Source: a virus
DNA: 21,572 nucleotides
Virus record (IMG/VR): IMGVR_UViG_3300037882_000904
Span: 1-21,572 of that record
Reading direction: 5' to 3' (one strand)
Made by a program: the position numbers and the translations under genes. Shown here piece after piece: positions 1 to 6,156 of this stretch (the stretch's first letter is position 1; each line of letters begins with the position of its first letter). The notes beneath the pieces are model-generated. The model saw nothing but the letters and a program-made list of their open reading frames with translations, was not told the origin of the DNA and ran no database searches.

Positions 1-129
1 CGGCTCGCCTCGCGACATGCGGTAGCACGCTACTGCCGCAGACATGACGCACGCCTTGTTTTTTTCGTAATCGCCGATGCCACTCACTAAAGTGAATTCA
101 GGTAGGTCTAATAGTCCGCATTTGCTCAT
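1..129 (-). CDS. Partial conserved hypothetical protein (N-terminus only)
   Basis: Forty-three codons are open to the left edge, beginning MSKCGLLDLPEFTLVSGIGD. The start is supported by an AAGGGGA Shine-Dalgarno-like sequence shortly upstream of the ATG on the minus strand. The visible stretch has GIGDYEKNKACVMSAAVA followed by a GEP motif. This resembles, from memory, the start of a small family in phages and bacteria in which 'ACVM-A-A...GE' precedes a cysteine-rich CVCPV segment; that second half lies outside the window, so the match cannot be confirmed. It is the last gene seen of the left-end cluster. No function is assigned. Confidence 0.7.
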   Translation of the reverse strand, partial: MSKCGLLDLPEFTLVSGIGDYEKNKACVMSAAVACYRMSRGEP

Positions 130-205
130 TTTTGGTTCCCCTTGTTGGATTTTCGTTTCGCACGGCAATGTTGTATGCGAACACTCGCGAAAGTGAAATA
201 GGTTT

Positions 206-232
206 CGCAACTGTTTTCTGAAAATAGTTGCG
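206..232. repeat. Near-perfect inverted repeat (hairpin or operator)
   Basis: CGCAACTGTTTTC faces GAAAATAGTTGCG across one central base, with a single G.T mismatch. It sits in the 119-base gap between the 31-residue membrane peptide gene (ends 249) and the partial gene (starts 129). It could be a weak terminator or a dimeric repressor site. The octamer GTTTCGCA occurs three times nearby (155-162, 202-209, 262-269). No clear U-tract follows, so its role is undetermined. Confidence 0.4.
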
Positions 233-248
233 GATCGCAGTTTTCAGG

Positions 249-344
249 CTAGAGATTGAAGGTTTCGCACAAAAGAAAAAACGTCGCTAGGCTCGCAAGA
301 GTCAAAAGTGAGCCTGTCAAGCATCCGAGAACGTAGTTCATCAT
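249..344 (-). CDS. 31-residue single-span membrane peptide
   Basis: A very short reading frame begins MMNYVLGCLTGSLLTLASLA and ends ATFFLLCETFNL. Residues 4 to about 27 form one continuous hydrophobic segment, enough for a single membrane span, with almost no soluble part. The start at 344 follows AAGGATTCCCGCG, a fair Shine-Dalgarno site. It lies 29 bases after the stop of the upstream RRPGAGRP-protein gene, so the two are probably co-transcribed. Small membrane peptides at accessory ends of phage operons include holin-like proteins, immunity and superinfection-exclusion factors, but nothing here picks one. A longer in-frame version from 434 would run back into the upstream gene and lacks a ribosome site. 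Confidence 0.5.
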   Translation of the reverse strand: MMNYVLGCLTGSLLTLASLATFFLLCETFNL

Positions 345-373
345 CGCGGGAATCCTTTCCGTTTGTGATTGTG

Positions 374-616
374 TCAGCCGGTGCCAGTGGTATCGGGCGC
401 TTGCGGAACGCGACTTGAGCGATTGCTGGCCCATTCTCGGAATCCTCTTGAATGCCGAACGAGCCGCTCGATCTGCCCGGACACGCTCCCAAGAGTCGCG
501 AGGTACTCACGCACATCCGGCGTTAGTGAGACGGAGCCGCAGACGGTCGCAACTCCGTTGATTGGCGGGCGGCCCGCACCGGGGCGACGACCGCCTCGTG
601 ATTTTTGCGTGGTCAT
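374..616 (-). CDS. Small basic RRPGAGRP-motif phage protein
   Basis: The 80-residue protein begins MTTQKSRGGRRPGAGRPPIN. The GGRRPGAGRP motif is common at the N-terminus of small phage proteins, including many small terminases and DNA-binding accessory proteins, and is AT-hook-like. The rest (SLTPDVREYLATLGSVSGQIERLVRHS) looks like a short helical segment similar to ribbon-helix-helix-type phage proteins in which 'VSGQIERLVR' forms the second helix. Its ATG overlaps the stop of the upstream NUMOD4/HNH-like gene as ATGA, which fixes the start and implies translational coupling. A longer frame starting at 781 is rejected because it overlaps that gene heavily. A DNA-binding or regulatory role is plausible but unproven. 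Confidence 0.75.
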   Translation of the reverse strand: MTTQKSRGGRRPGAGRPPINGVATVCGSVSLTPDVREYLATLGSVSGQIERLVRHSRGFREWASNRSSRVPQAPDTTGTG

Positions 617-1164
617 TTTTCGCTCTCGATCATCAGGTTGAGGGCATCGACATCCAGCCTCGTACTCGGCTGGCGGAGTCGCACGCCTTTTTTCGTGAGT
701 CGCTCCACTCTCGACGATACCGCTGCCGACGAAACCCCGAGTCGGTCGGCGCATTCCGCAGATGTCTCTGACGCCTGCCAAGCGCGAACGAACTCGATAT
801 CAGACACACCACTTCGGCTGAGTCGCCACGCCAGATTGTCCGCGTGGCAATTCATTTGGTTGCCGTCAAGGAACTCGATGATCGCTCCACCCGGACGCTC
901 ACCGTGATAGACCTCGCACACGACGCTGGCGAGGTCGATTGACACCCTCGATTTTGCCGGGCCGAGCTTCACTCGCAGTCGCCCAACGCCACGCCTGTTC
1001 CTCTGCATGCGCGGCGATGCGATCAGTGCCGTTGGCTCGCTCCCGGCTTTCGCGGCGATGGTCGAATAGACCTGACCTTCGCGGGTGACGACGTATTCGG
1101 GATGCCCCGGTATTGGTTGGGATTCTGCATTACTAGGCAGGCTAGATTGAATTCTGCGCGTCAT
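613..1164 (-). CDS. NUMOD4/HNH-derived protein with helix-turn-helix; HNH probably inactive
   Basis: Residues 16-35 (PIPGHPEYVVTREGQVYS) match the NUMOD4 motif of homing-type HNH proteins. Residues 60-114 follow the HNH_3 layout: a strand region, VVCEVYHGERPGG, then EFLDGNQMNCHADNLAW. In active members the DGN is preceded by a His (H-x-DGN-x-x-N-x-x-x-x-NL-W); here that position is Phe98, so the first catalytic His is missing. Residues 120-165 (DIEFVRAWQ...SAECADRLGVSSAAVSSRV) form a helix-turn-helix of the kind that often follows these domains in phages. The start has a strong AAGGAG...GGAAC ribosome site and lies about 65 bases below a good minus-strand promoter. The gene leads a small operon. 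I infer a DNA-binding regulator descended from a homing endonuclease. Confidence 0.75.
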   Translation of the reverse strand: MTRRIQSSLPSNAESQPIPGHPEYVVTREGQVYSTIAAKAGSEPTALIASPRMQRNRRGVGRLRVKLGPAKSRVSIDLASVVCEVYHGERPGGAIIEFLDGNQMNCHADNLAWRLSRSGVSDIEFVRAWQASETSAECADRLGVSSAAVSSRVERLTKKGVRLRQPSTRLDVDALNLMIESEK

Positions 1165-1238
1165 GTTCCTTCTCCTTGTTCTTGGACTTTCGTTTTGATA
1201 ATCGTTCCGTGAGGCTTGCTTGCCTTACTGGAGTCAGT

Positions 1239-1266
1239 ATCGTATCCCAGACGATTGAATTGTCAA
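1239..1266 (-). promoter_or_regulatory. Predicted sigma70-type promoter for the left-end operon
   Basis: On the minus strand TTGACA (1266-1261) and TACGAT (1244-1239) are separated by 16 bases. The -35 is a perfect consensus and the -10 matches four of six positions. The predicted start near 1232 gives a leader of roughly 65 bases to the ATG at 1164. It lies in the 166-base divergent gap between this operon and the plus-strand gene at 1331. I saw no convincing plus-strand promoter in the same gap. Confidence 0.55.
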
Positions 1267-1330
1267 CTGCAAATCGTCCTGTTGATCCAATTGACGCCGC
1301 AAGCGTATCGTGGCTTAGGAGAACACGACC

Positions 1331-1543
1331 ATGCTCAAGCCAACCCTCGTTATCATCGCGACCATGTGCCTCTCGTGGGGGATGGCAGTCGTGATTCATA
1401 CGGTTCGAGGTGCCTCATCACCATCATCAATGGATATGGTGGTCGCGTGCGCGCGCTGCCATACATTGCAGCGGGTCTCGACGCCGGTCTACTCGTGCGT
1501 CGAATGCGGGCGAGTGCAGGTGTCACGGGCGATCAGCCGCTGA
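1331..1543 (+). CDS. Small membrane-anchored zinc-ribbon protein, only plus-strand gene
   Basis: The 70-residue protein has an N-terminal hydrophobic segment (about residues 5-23, LVIIATMCLSWGMAVVIHTV) that could be a membrane anchor or signal. It is followed by a four-Cys zinc-ribbon pattern, C40-A-R-C43 and C56-V-E-C59, on the predicted cytoplasmic or exported side. The start is supported by TTAGGAGAACACGACC before the ATG. It is transcribed against every other gene here and ends five bases from the stop of the opposing oxygenase gene, inside a shared palindrome. An isolated, oppositely oriented small gene in a phage late operon is typical of a moron-type insertion expressed independently. 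Function unknown. The overlapping minus-strand frame at 1142-1399 is less credible. Confidence 0.6.
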   Translation: MLKPTLVIIATMCLSWGMAVVIHTVRGASSPSSMDMVVACARCHTLQRVSTPVYSCVECGRVQVSRAISR

Positions 1544-1555
1544 GTGACTCAGCGG
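1537..1555. terminator. Palindrome containing both convergent stop codons
   Basis: CCGCTGAGT and ACTCAGCGG flank a single central G, giving a 19-bp perfect palindrome. The plus-strand stop (1541-1543) and the minus-strand stop (1549-1551) both lie inside it. Its position between convergent genes suits a bidirectional terminator. There is no clear U-tract on either side, so factor-independent termination is doubtful, and a protein-binding palindrome is possible. Confidence 0.45.
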
Positions 1556-2091
1556 AACGTTGCTTGAGACGCTCCGGATGCGTTTTGGTCGATAGACCAA
1601 AAGAACAAGCAGAGCGACCGTCGGATCGACCTCACGGGGTTGACTCGATGCCATGTTCCCGGAGTGCTAAACATCACCATGCGGTTACGCTTGCTCTGGA
1701 TCGCTTGCAATGTCTCGCCTTTTTCGTTGCAAATCTCAAACTCTCCACCGTCGCAGTCGTCGAGATACAGCACGACAGAAGCCTCTCGCTTCCACGGCAG
1801 CAGCGGATGGCGCTCGGAATCGAGGTGCAGGCCAAGCTGCCCGCCGAAGTCGATCTGGTGCAGTCCGCTGCCGTGCAGGTGGTCCAAGTCGGGGAACGCA
1901 CCGGGAACGTCGAGCAGTGCCATCTGCCCCAACAGCATCCGGGCCGCGTGAGGCAACGTGTTGGCGTTCTTGGTTGCGAGTTTCCCCCACTCGCCATACG
2001 AGTGCCAGTGACCAGATTCTGGTGATGGCCAGTTTGATCTCAGTGACTCAATCAGTCCCGGAGCGGCAAAGTCGTCTTTCACAACGCACAT
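1549..2091 (-). CDS. 2-oxoglutarate/Fe(II)-dependent oxygenase (prolyl-hydroxylase-like)
   Basis: The 180-residue protein carries the jelly-roll oxygenase signature. It has GQLGLHLDSE with the iron ligands His89 and Asp91, then a strand pattern (ASVVLYLDDCDGGEFEI) typical of prolyl-4-hydroxylase-like enzymes. The distal ligand is His148 in GTWHRV, and Arg157 or Arg158 in RRSLCLFFW is placed to bind 2-oxoglutarate. The full catalytic set is present, so it is probably active. Such enzymes hydroxylate protein side chains, nucleobases or small molecules using O2 and 2-oxoglutarate. I chose the ATG at 2091, which overlaps the methyltransferase end by 13 bases; a start at 2154 would lie deep in that gene. 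It is the last gene of the tail-tip cluster, so a substrate in that cluster is likely but inferred. Confidence 0.85.
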   Translation of the reverse strand: MCVVKDDFAAPGLIESLRSNWPSPESGHWHSYGEWGKLATKNANTLPHAARMLLGQMALLDVPGAFPDLDHLHGSGLHQIDFGGQLGLHLDSERHPLLPWKREASVVLYLDDCDGGEFEICNEKGETLQAIQSKRNRMVMFSTPGTWHRVNPVRSIRRSLCLFFWSIDQNASGASQATFR

Positions 2092-2669
2092 GGCTTGATC
2101 CCGCAGATAGTGACGTTCAAAAATGATGTTGCAAGCGGATTCCAGACGGCACACTCACCGTTCGGCGTGATCGTGCATGGCCCATCGTAGCCGCTCGCGA
2201 GGACGTGTAGGCCAGCGTCGAAGCACAGCGAGTTCAGCGCCGGAACGCTGAACCTGTAGTAGTCATGAGGGTATCCGTGAAGCGGGAACGTCTGGTGTGT
2301 TTGGATGTGCAGCACGCCACCCGGTTTCAGGAGTTGACCCATCGCGTACATTGCGACCCAAGGCCGTTCGATGTGTTCGAGAACCGCCGGGCAGAAGATG
2401 CCATCAAAACGTAGATCGGTCGTTTTGTGGAGAGACTGCAAGTCACCAACGATGTCAACGCCATCACCGGATTCGATGTCTGTTGTCGTCCAGTCAGCCC
2501 GCTGGCAATGCTTTCGATGGTCGGTCTGGAACGAACCCGGCCACGGCTTCGCGCCGCACAGCAGGATGCTTGGCCGATTAGGCATCACAGCCAGCCGGAG
2601 CTTCCATTCATCGAGTGGACTCCTCAGTGGTTCCGTGCTGCCCGCCACTGATGGATTTTCGCTTCCCAT
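2079..2669 (-). CDS. SAM-dependent methyltransferase (class I, type-11-like)
   Basis: This is a 196-residue protein. Residues 34-45 (SILLCGAKPWPG) stand where motif I should be but lack the usual GxGxG, which is atypical. Asp64 in TTTDIE suits ribose binding. FDGIFCPAVLEHIERPW (88-104) and LLKPGGVLHIQTH (113-125) are the best class I methyltransferase signatures, followed by PHDYYRFS (134-141), a motif I associate with methyltransferases in glycan and surface-sugar gene clusters. The ATG at 2669 has CGGAG eight bases upstream and overlaps the end of the glycosyltransferase-like gene by 46 bases; a second possible start is at 2585. The overlaps on both sides imply co-translation with the glycosyltransferase-like protein and the oxygenase. 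The substrate cannot be read from sequence; an O- or N-methyl cap on a sugar is one possibility. Confidence 0.8.
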   Translation of the reverse strand: MGSENPSVAGSTEPLRSPLDEWKLRLAVMPNRPSILLCGAKPWPGSFQTDHRKHCQRADWTTTDIESGDGVDIVGDLQSLHKTTDLRFDGIFCPAVLEHIERPWVAMYAMGQLLKPGGVLHIQTHQTFPLHGYPHDYYRFSVPALNSLCFDAGLHVLASGYDGPCTITPNGECAVWNPLATSFLNVTICGIKPCAL

Positions 2670-3823
2670 TTGTTTAGCTCCGATTCTTGATATAGGTCAT
2701 GAACATCATCCCCAAACAGGCATCCCGTTTCGTGAGCGTCGAAGATATTTGCTGGCCACGCTTCGACACTCGCGAAGAATCCCGGCTGCAATCGTCTCCA
2801 GTCGCGATCAAACACGTCTGCGTTGCGGAACCAATAGTTGGTCCCGCTGTAGTGCCACTGGTGATTGCCGACGAACTTAAATGATCCGTATCGCTTGAAT
2901 ACTCCAACCATCGGGAACGATTCCAGTCCGCGACGCACGCTGCCGAAGTCATCCAAGCAAATTTCATACTGCATTGCCGCCCATCGCTTCGTGAGCGATC
3001 CAACGTGATGTCGCACACCCTTGCCGTGTCCGTAATACGTGACGTTGTTTCCGTCGCGTGGCAGAGTTTCCATAAGCTGGAAGAACGTCTGCCCCTCTCT
3101 CAGTGCCGAGTTGTTGGGGAGTTCAATCCAATTGTCAACGCGGACTCCAGACATGTATTCCCGCACGTCGCTAGCCGAGTCTGTCACGCCGTCCGTGACT
3201 ATCGCAATTGAGCGAACTCCGTCGAACAGTTCAATGCGTCGCTTGAGTTCGTCGAGATTCCATTGCCATGATCCGTTGCCGTGCTTCGGCCATAGGTGAT
3301 AGATGAGGTTCCGTGTTGGTTCTTCGGCTTGATGTCTTGCGGTAGCTGGTGATTGCAGCCACTTTCCAGTTGGACACGATTCGGCAGGGAGCTTCGTTTT
3401 TGCTGGCAAATAGCATCCACATTCGTTGCACCTATCGTTGGCGAACAGTGGACACGCACGACAAACAGACATCCGCGATTCAGCCACGGATTCCGGCACT
3501 ACCGCGAATCCGCTGAGTGTCCACCGAGCCAACGCCTTGGCGGCTGTCATTAGATGAGTGACCGTTGGAGTGACCGGCGGAATTGTCGATGGTCTTTTGC
3601 CACAGCATCCGCCGCCTGAGCTTCCTGCTTCGGCTGGTAGGTGCCTTATGCTGATCCCGCTAGACTCCAATGACACATATGTTTTACTGCCCTCATCAAG
3701 AGTCAGCGGCGACATACCCCACTGTTCACGATACTTGTTGACTGTTTCAATCGGCAGGGTTGACTTGCCCTCGCATATCTCCCGTCTGCGACTACCAAAA
3801 GCGAACACTTCGCATTCTTGCAT
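2624..3823 (-). CDS. Zinc-cluster domain fused to glycosyltransferase-like domain
   Basis: This is a 399-residue two-part protein. The N-terminal part has scattered Cys (C4, C17, C73-C74) and then a compact cluster, CRACPLFANDRCNECGC with CPTGKW further on (C121, C124, C132, C135, C137, C150). This Cys pattern is one I associate with small zinc domains of phage tail-region proteins. From about residue 170 the protein changes character: NLIYHLWP, then FDGVRSIAIVTDG, YYGHGKGVRHHVG, HYSGTNYWFRNADVF (324-338) and VEAWPANIFDAHETGCLF. These resemble a family of uncharacterised glycosyltransferase-like proteins with HAKGV and HYSGTFFWFR motifs; this is from memory, with no search run. The start has GGAG seven bases before the ATG and lies three bases after the cysteine-rich gene. 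The zinc part may tether the enzyme to the tail. Confidence 0.65.
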   Translation of the reverse strand: MQECEVFAFGSRRREICEGKSTLPIETVNKYREQWGMSPLTLDEGSKTYVSLESSGISIRHLPAEAGSSGGGCCGKRPSTIPPVTPTVTHLMTAAKALARWTLSGFAVVPESVAESRMSVCRACPLFANDRCNECGCYLPAKTKLPAESCPTGKWLQSPATARHQAEEPTRNLIYHLWPKHGNGSWQWNLDELKRRIELFDGVRSIAIVTDGVTDSASDVREYMSGVRVDNWIELPNNSALREGQTFFQLMETLPRDGNNVTYYGHGKGVRHHVGSLTKRWAAMQYEICLDDFGSVRRGLESFPMVGVFKRYGSFKFVGNHQWHYSGTNYWFRNADVFDRDWRRLQPGFFASVEAWPANIFDAHETGCLFGDDVHDLYQESELNKWEAKIHQWRAARNH

Positions 3824-3826
3824 TTC

Positions 3827-5701
3827 TCACTCCGTTAGCGTGACGCGATATCTGATAGGTCCAACACTGAATGGGTCATATGGTCCCCATGCACAATAAA
3901 CCCAAGGAACTCGTGACTGATCCTTCCAATCGCTCTCCATGAGAAATGGAGTGCATTGTCTATATGGAAGAAAACTAAAGCTAACGTCCTCTGAAGTTTG
4001 ACCCGACGCCTCTATTCGCGTCATCTTAAATAGCTCGGCACTCGAATATGCCCATTCAAGGATGAATGTCCCGCCGCTAGGGAGCGGTGCTGACCCAATG
4101 TAGCCGCACATTAGCGTCGCCGACACCCATCGCTGGTAGTAGTTCAGCGTGACGCTAAGGTTACAATTCGTGATTGTCGTGACAGGATTCCCCGGATCGT
4201 TATACGGGAAAGTGATTGTCGTGCGAATAGCTTCCAAGTCGGCATATAGCACTTTAGGTGGGCCGCCGCATCGCTCAGTGATACAGGGGCCACACACAGA
4301 CTCGCCACAATCTGTTCCGCATCGGTTCGCCCATCCATTTAGCCAATTCTGAAAGAACGGGTACGCCGGGTCGTATGAACTCCTCATGCTAAACGACAAT
4401 TGCGGGCCACATTCTACCATTTCGCTTTTATTCAAAGGCACTGCCATTGTGCCGTTAGCTTGCATCAGACAAACGCTTGAGTCAGTGAGATTCCCCAACG
4501 GCTCGGGACAGTTTCCTTTTGTGAGGCTCAGCGTCAACGGGATCGCTGATGGCGTGCCAGACCCCACCCACTCTTCACCATTCCATGTCATTTTGCCTTG
4601 AACGTGTACACCGTCTATGCTGCCTATCACGCATAGCACTTCCGGTACACACCGGCATTTTCCACAGTATTGGTAGTCGTATCTCTGGCACTGCCCTGCC
4701 GTAATAACTACGTGCCGCCCCATTGTCGATTCAGCGCGCACCCGCAATCCGCAGGTACACGAATCGATTGGTAGCATCCCCGGCCTGATGTCGTTCGGTT
4801 GATACCCATCGAACGTGTTAGGAGGATCTGCCCAATCGTTCGTGGTGTCCCCAGTCTGCTCGAAATCAAGCTCCAGATAGCAGTTCCCATTTGCGTCACT
4901 CCTGAGGTAGATATGCTCTTGGTCTATCCTCGGATCACCACACTCTGGCATGTAGCTCCAGCGATCATTCAGTGCTTCATCCCAAACGAAGAGAACCCCA
5001 TCTAGCGGAACATTCCGCTTTCTTTGTCCATACACGCAGAGCATCTTAGACGCCTTCTCGCAGTTACATTTGACGTAAGGCGGGTACGGGTCTATCGGGA
5101 TAATAGCGTCTTCAGACGGGATTAGTTCCAGTTTCTTGAACGGTATCTTAGCTGCTCGGTATGAATTGAATGTTATTGTACCAACACAGCTATTACCGTC
5201 TGGCGTGACTATAGTTACTCCTTCAATAGCGATTGACGGTGGAGCCAAGCACGTCGTGTTCGTGTGGTCAATTCGATATATCTCATCAAGACCAAGAGAG
5301 CTTGACTTAAATCTCCAAAACGCGGGAATGCCATAGGGGCTTCCTCTGCCGAGCAGAGTGCCGGTATCCAAATCCGTTTCAATAGATAGTGCTAGATCGA
5401 GGTCGCCAAATCTAGCTAAGTAGATGGTGGAGTATATGCTTTGGGTTGTCGCAAATACTGAAGTCGAAAATTCCTTGCAACAGTCTCTTTGCCCATCATC
5501 CGCACGGAACACAAAGCAAATCAGCTTCGGGACACAGCGGCATGGATTGTCTCGGAACAGTGGCCGGTTGTAGCGGCATGGGTCGCAGCAACAACACCAG
5601 TCTGTGATTCCAGTGCGAACCCCTGCATGGTGACTAAGGCATTGAAGGCCACCATTAAAGGAGTCAGGGCCTTCAGACAGTCGGGGTTGACTACGAGGCA
5701 T
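3827..5701 (-). CDS. Cysteine-rich modular tail-tip/fibre candidate
   Basis: This 624-residue protein contains about four related modules, each opened by a Cys cluster and then a hydrophobic strand. They begin near C36 (CCCCDPCRYN...CRCVPKLICFVF), C212 (CNCEKASKMLCVYG), C338 (CQRYDYQYCGKCRCVPEVLCVIG) and C461 (CGTDCGESVCGPC...GPPKVLYADL). Each module also has a Trp-containing strand such as DRWSYMPECG or EEWVGSGTPSA. The rest is rich in Gly, Pro, Thr and Tyr and looks all-beta. The start at 5701 is fixed by GGAGGAAGACT just before the ATG and overlaps the upstream stop by 11 bases. Position after the tape measure and two tail genes, and before modifying enzymes, suggests a tail tip or receptor-binding protein. 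No collagen repeat, chaperone or known receptor-binding domain was recognised. Base composition looks more AT-rich than its neighbours. Confidence 0.6.
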   Translation of the reverse strand: MPRSQPRLSEGPDSFNGGLQCLSHHAGVRTGITDWCCCCDPCRYNRPLFRDNPCRCVPKLICFVFRADDGQRDCCKEFSTSVFATTQSIYSTIYLARFGDLDLALSIETDLDTGTLLGRGSPYGIPAFWRFKSSSLGLDEIYRIDHTNTTCLAPPSIAIEGVTIVTPDGNSCVGTITFNSYRAAKIPFKKLELIPSEDAIIPIDPYPPYVKCNCEKASKMLCVYGQRKRNVPLDGVLFVWDEALNDRWSYMPECGDPRIDQEHIYLRSDANGNCYLELDFEQTGDTTNDWADPPNTFDGYQPNDIRPGMLPIDSCTCGLRVRAESTMGRHVVITAGQCQRYDYQYCGKCRCVPEVLCVIGSIDGVHVQGKMTWNGEEWVGSGTPSAIPLTLSLTKGNCPEPLGNLTDSSVCLMQANGTMAVPLNKSEMVECGPQLSFSMRSSYDPAYPFFQNWLNGWANRCGTDCGESVCGPCITERCGGPPKVLYADLEAIRTTITFPYNDPGNPVTTITNCNLSVTLNYYQRWVSATLMCGYIGSAPLPSGGTFILEWAYSSAELFKMTRIEASGQTSEDVSFSFLPYRQCTPFLMESDWKDQSRVPWVYCAWGPYDPFSVGPIRYRVTLTE

Positions 5702-6155
5702 AGTCTTCCTCCAGACAACACACACCATCGACTGACCAGAAGCAACCGGGAATGTCCACGCCGCATCTCGATAGATTCAGGTCACTCTTCTTACTGAGCG
5801 TCGCCGTTCCCGATAGTTGCATCAAGAGCGTGATTGGCAGATTGAAATAGCAGTACATTGGGTCAAATACGCTTACTTCGTCGCCGACGCTCACTGACGA
5901 AGCATCACAAGAGACTTGCGTCACCACGGCCCTCACATACTCGCAGCCTACCACTCGGAATGCGGAGGTGTAGTAGCCGATTGCAATAACGCGGAACCAA
6001 ATCTTGCCGCCATTGCTGCCGCCACCACTGCCGCCGTGAGCGATGAACCTTCGTCCTGACGGACCTCCCACTATGTTCATCAGTAGGTCATGGTCTTGAC
6101 GCAACTGGTGAATGCTGTCCGCATCTAACGAAAACCCTTCTCCAAGCTCACTCAA
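5691..6155 (-). CDS. Tail-region structural protein, function unknown
   Basis: This is a 154-residue protein with a TTG start, one base after the stop of the upstream gene and preceded by TTGGGGCCATAAA. A short N-terminal helix (IHQLRQDHDLLMNIVGG) is followed by a Gly/Ser linker (HGGSGGGSNGGK) and then a compact, probably all-beta part with VGDEVSVFDPMYCYFNLP and a terminal CFWSVDGVCCLEE. The ...GDEV-V-DP...C-FNLP... pattern recurs, from memory, in tail-cluster proteins that accompany cysteine-rich proteins like the one next to it. It may be a tail-tip or baseplate-like adaptor between the preceding protein and the 624-residue protein. The assignment rests on position only. Confidence 0.6.
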   Translation of the reverse strand: MSELGEGFSLDADSIHQLRQDHDLLMNIVGGPSGRRFIAHGGSGGGSNGGKIWFRVIAIGYYTSAFRVVGCEYVRAVVTQVSCDASSVSVGDEVSVFDPMYCYFNLPITLLMQLSGTATLSKKSDLNLSRCGVDIPGCFWSVDGVCCLEEDYAS

Positions 6156-6156
6156 T

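Noticed and set aside
374-781. Longer frame of the RRPGAGRP protein
   Set aside because: Its first 55 codons overlap the NUMOD4/HNH-like gene. The ATGA overlap at 616-613 fixes a shorter start.
1142-1399. 85-residue minus-strand frame upstream of the NUMOD4/HNH gene
   Set aside because: It spans the predicted promoter and the start of the plus-strand gene, has no clear ribosome site, and looks like low-complexity charged sequence at its end.
1331-1543. A plus-strand promoter for the zinc-ribbon gene
   Set aside because: The best option (TTGATC with a TATCGT at 18 bases) is too weak to list.
1216-2025. 269-residue plus-strand open frame
   Set aside because: Overlaps the oxygenase gene, which has all its catalytic residues, and also overlaps the better supported plus-strand gene at 1331 in another frame.
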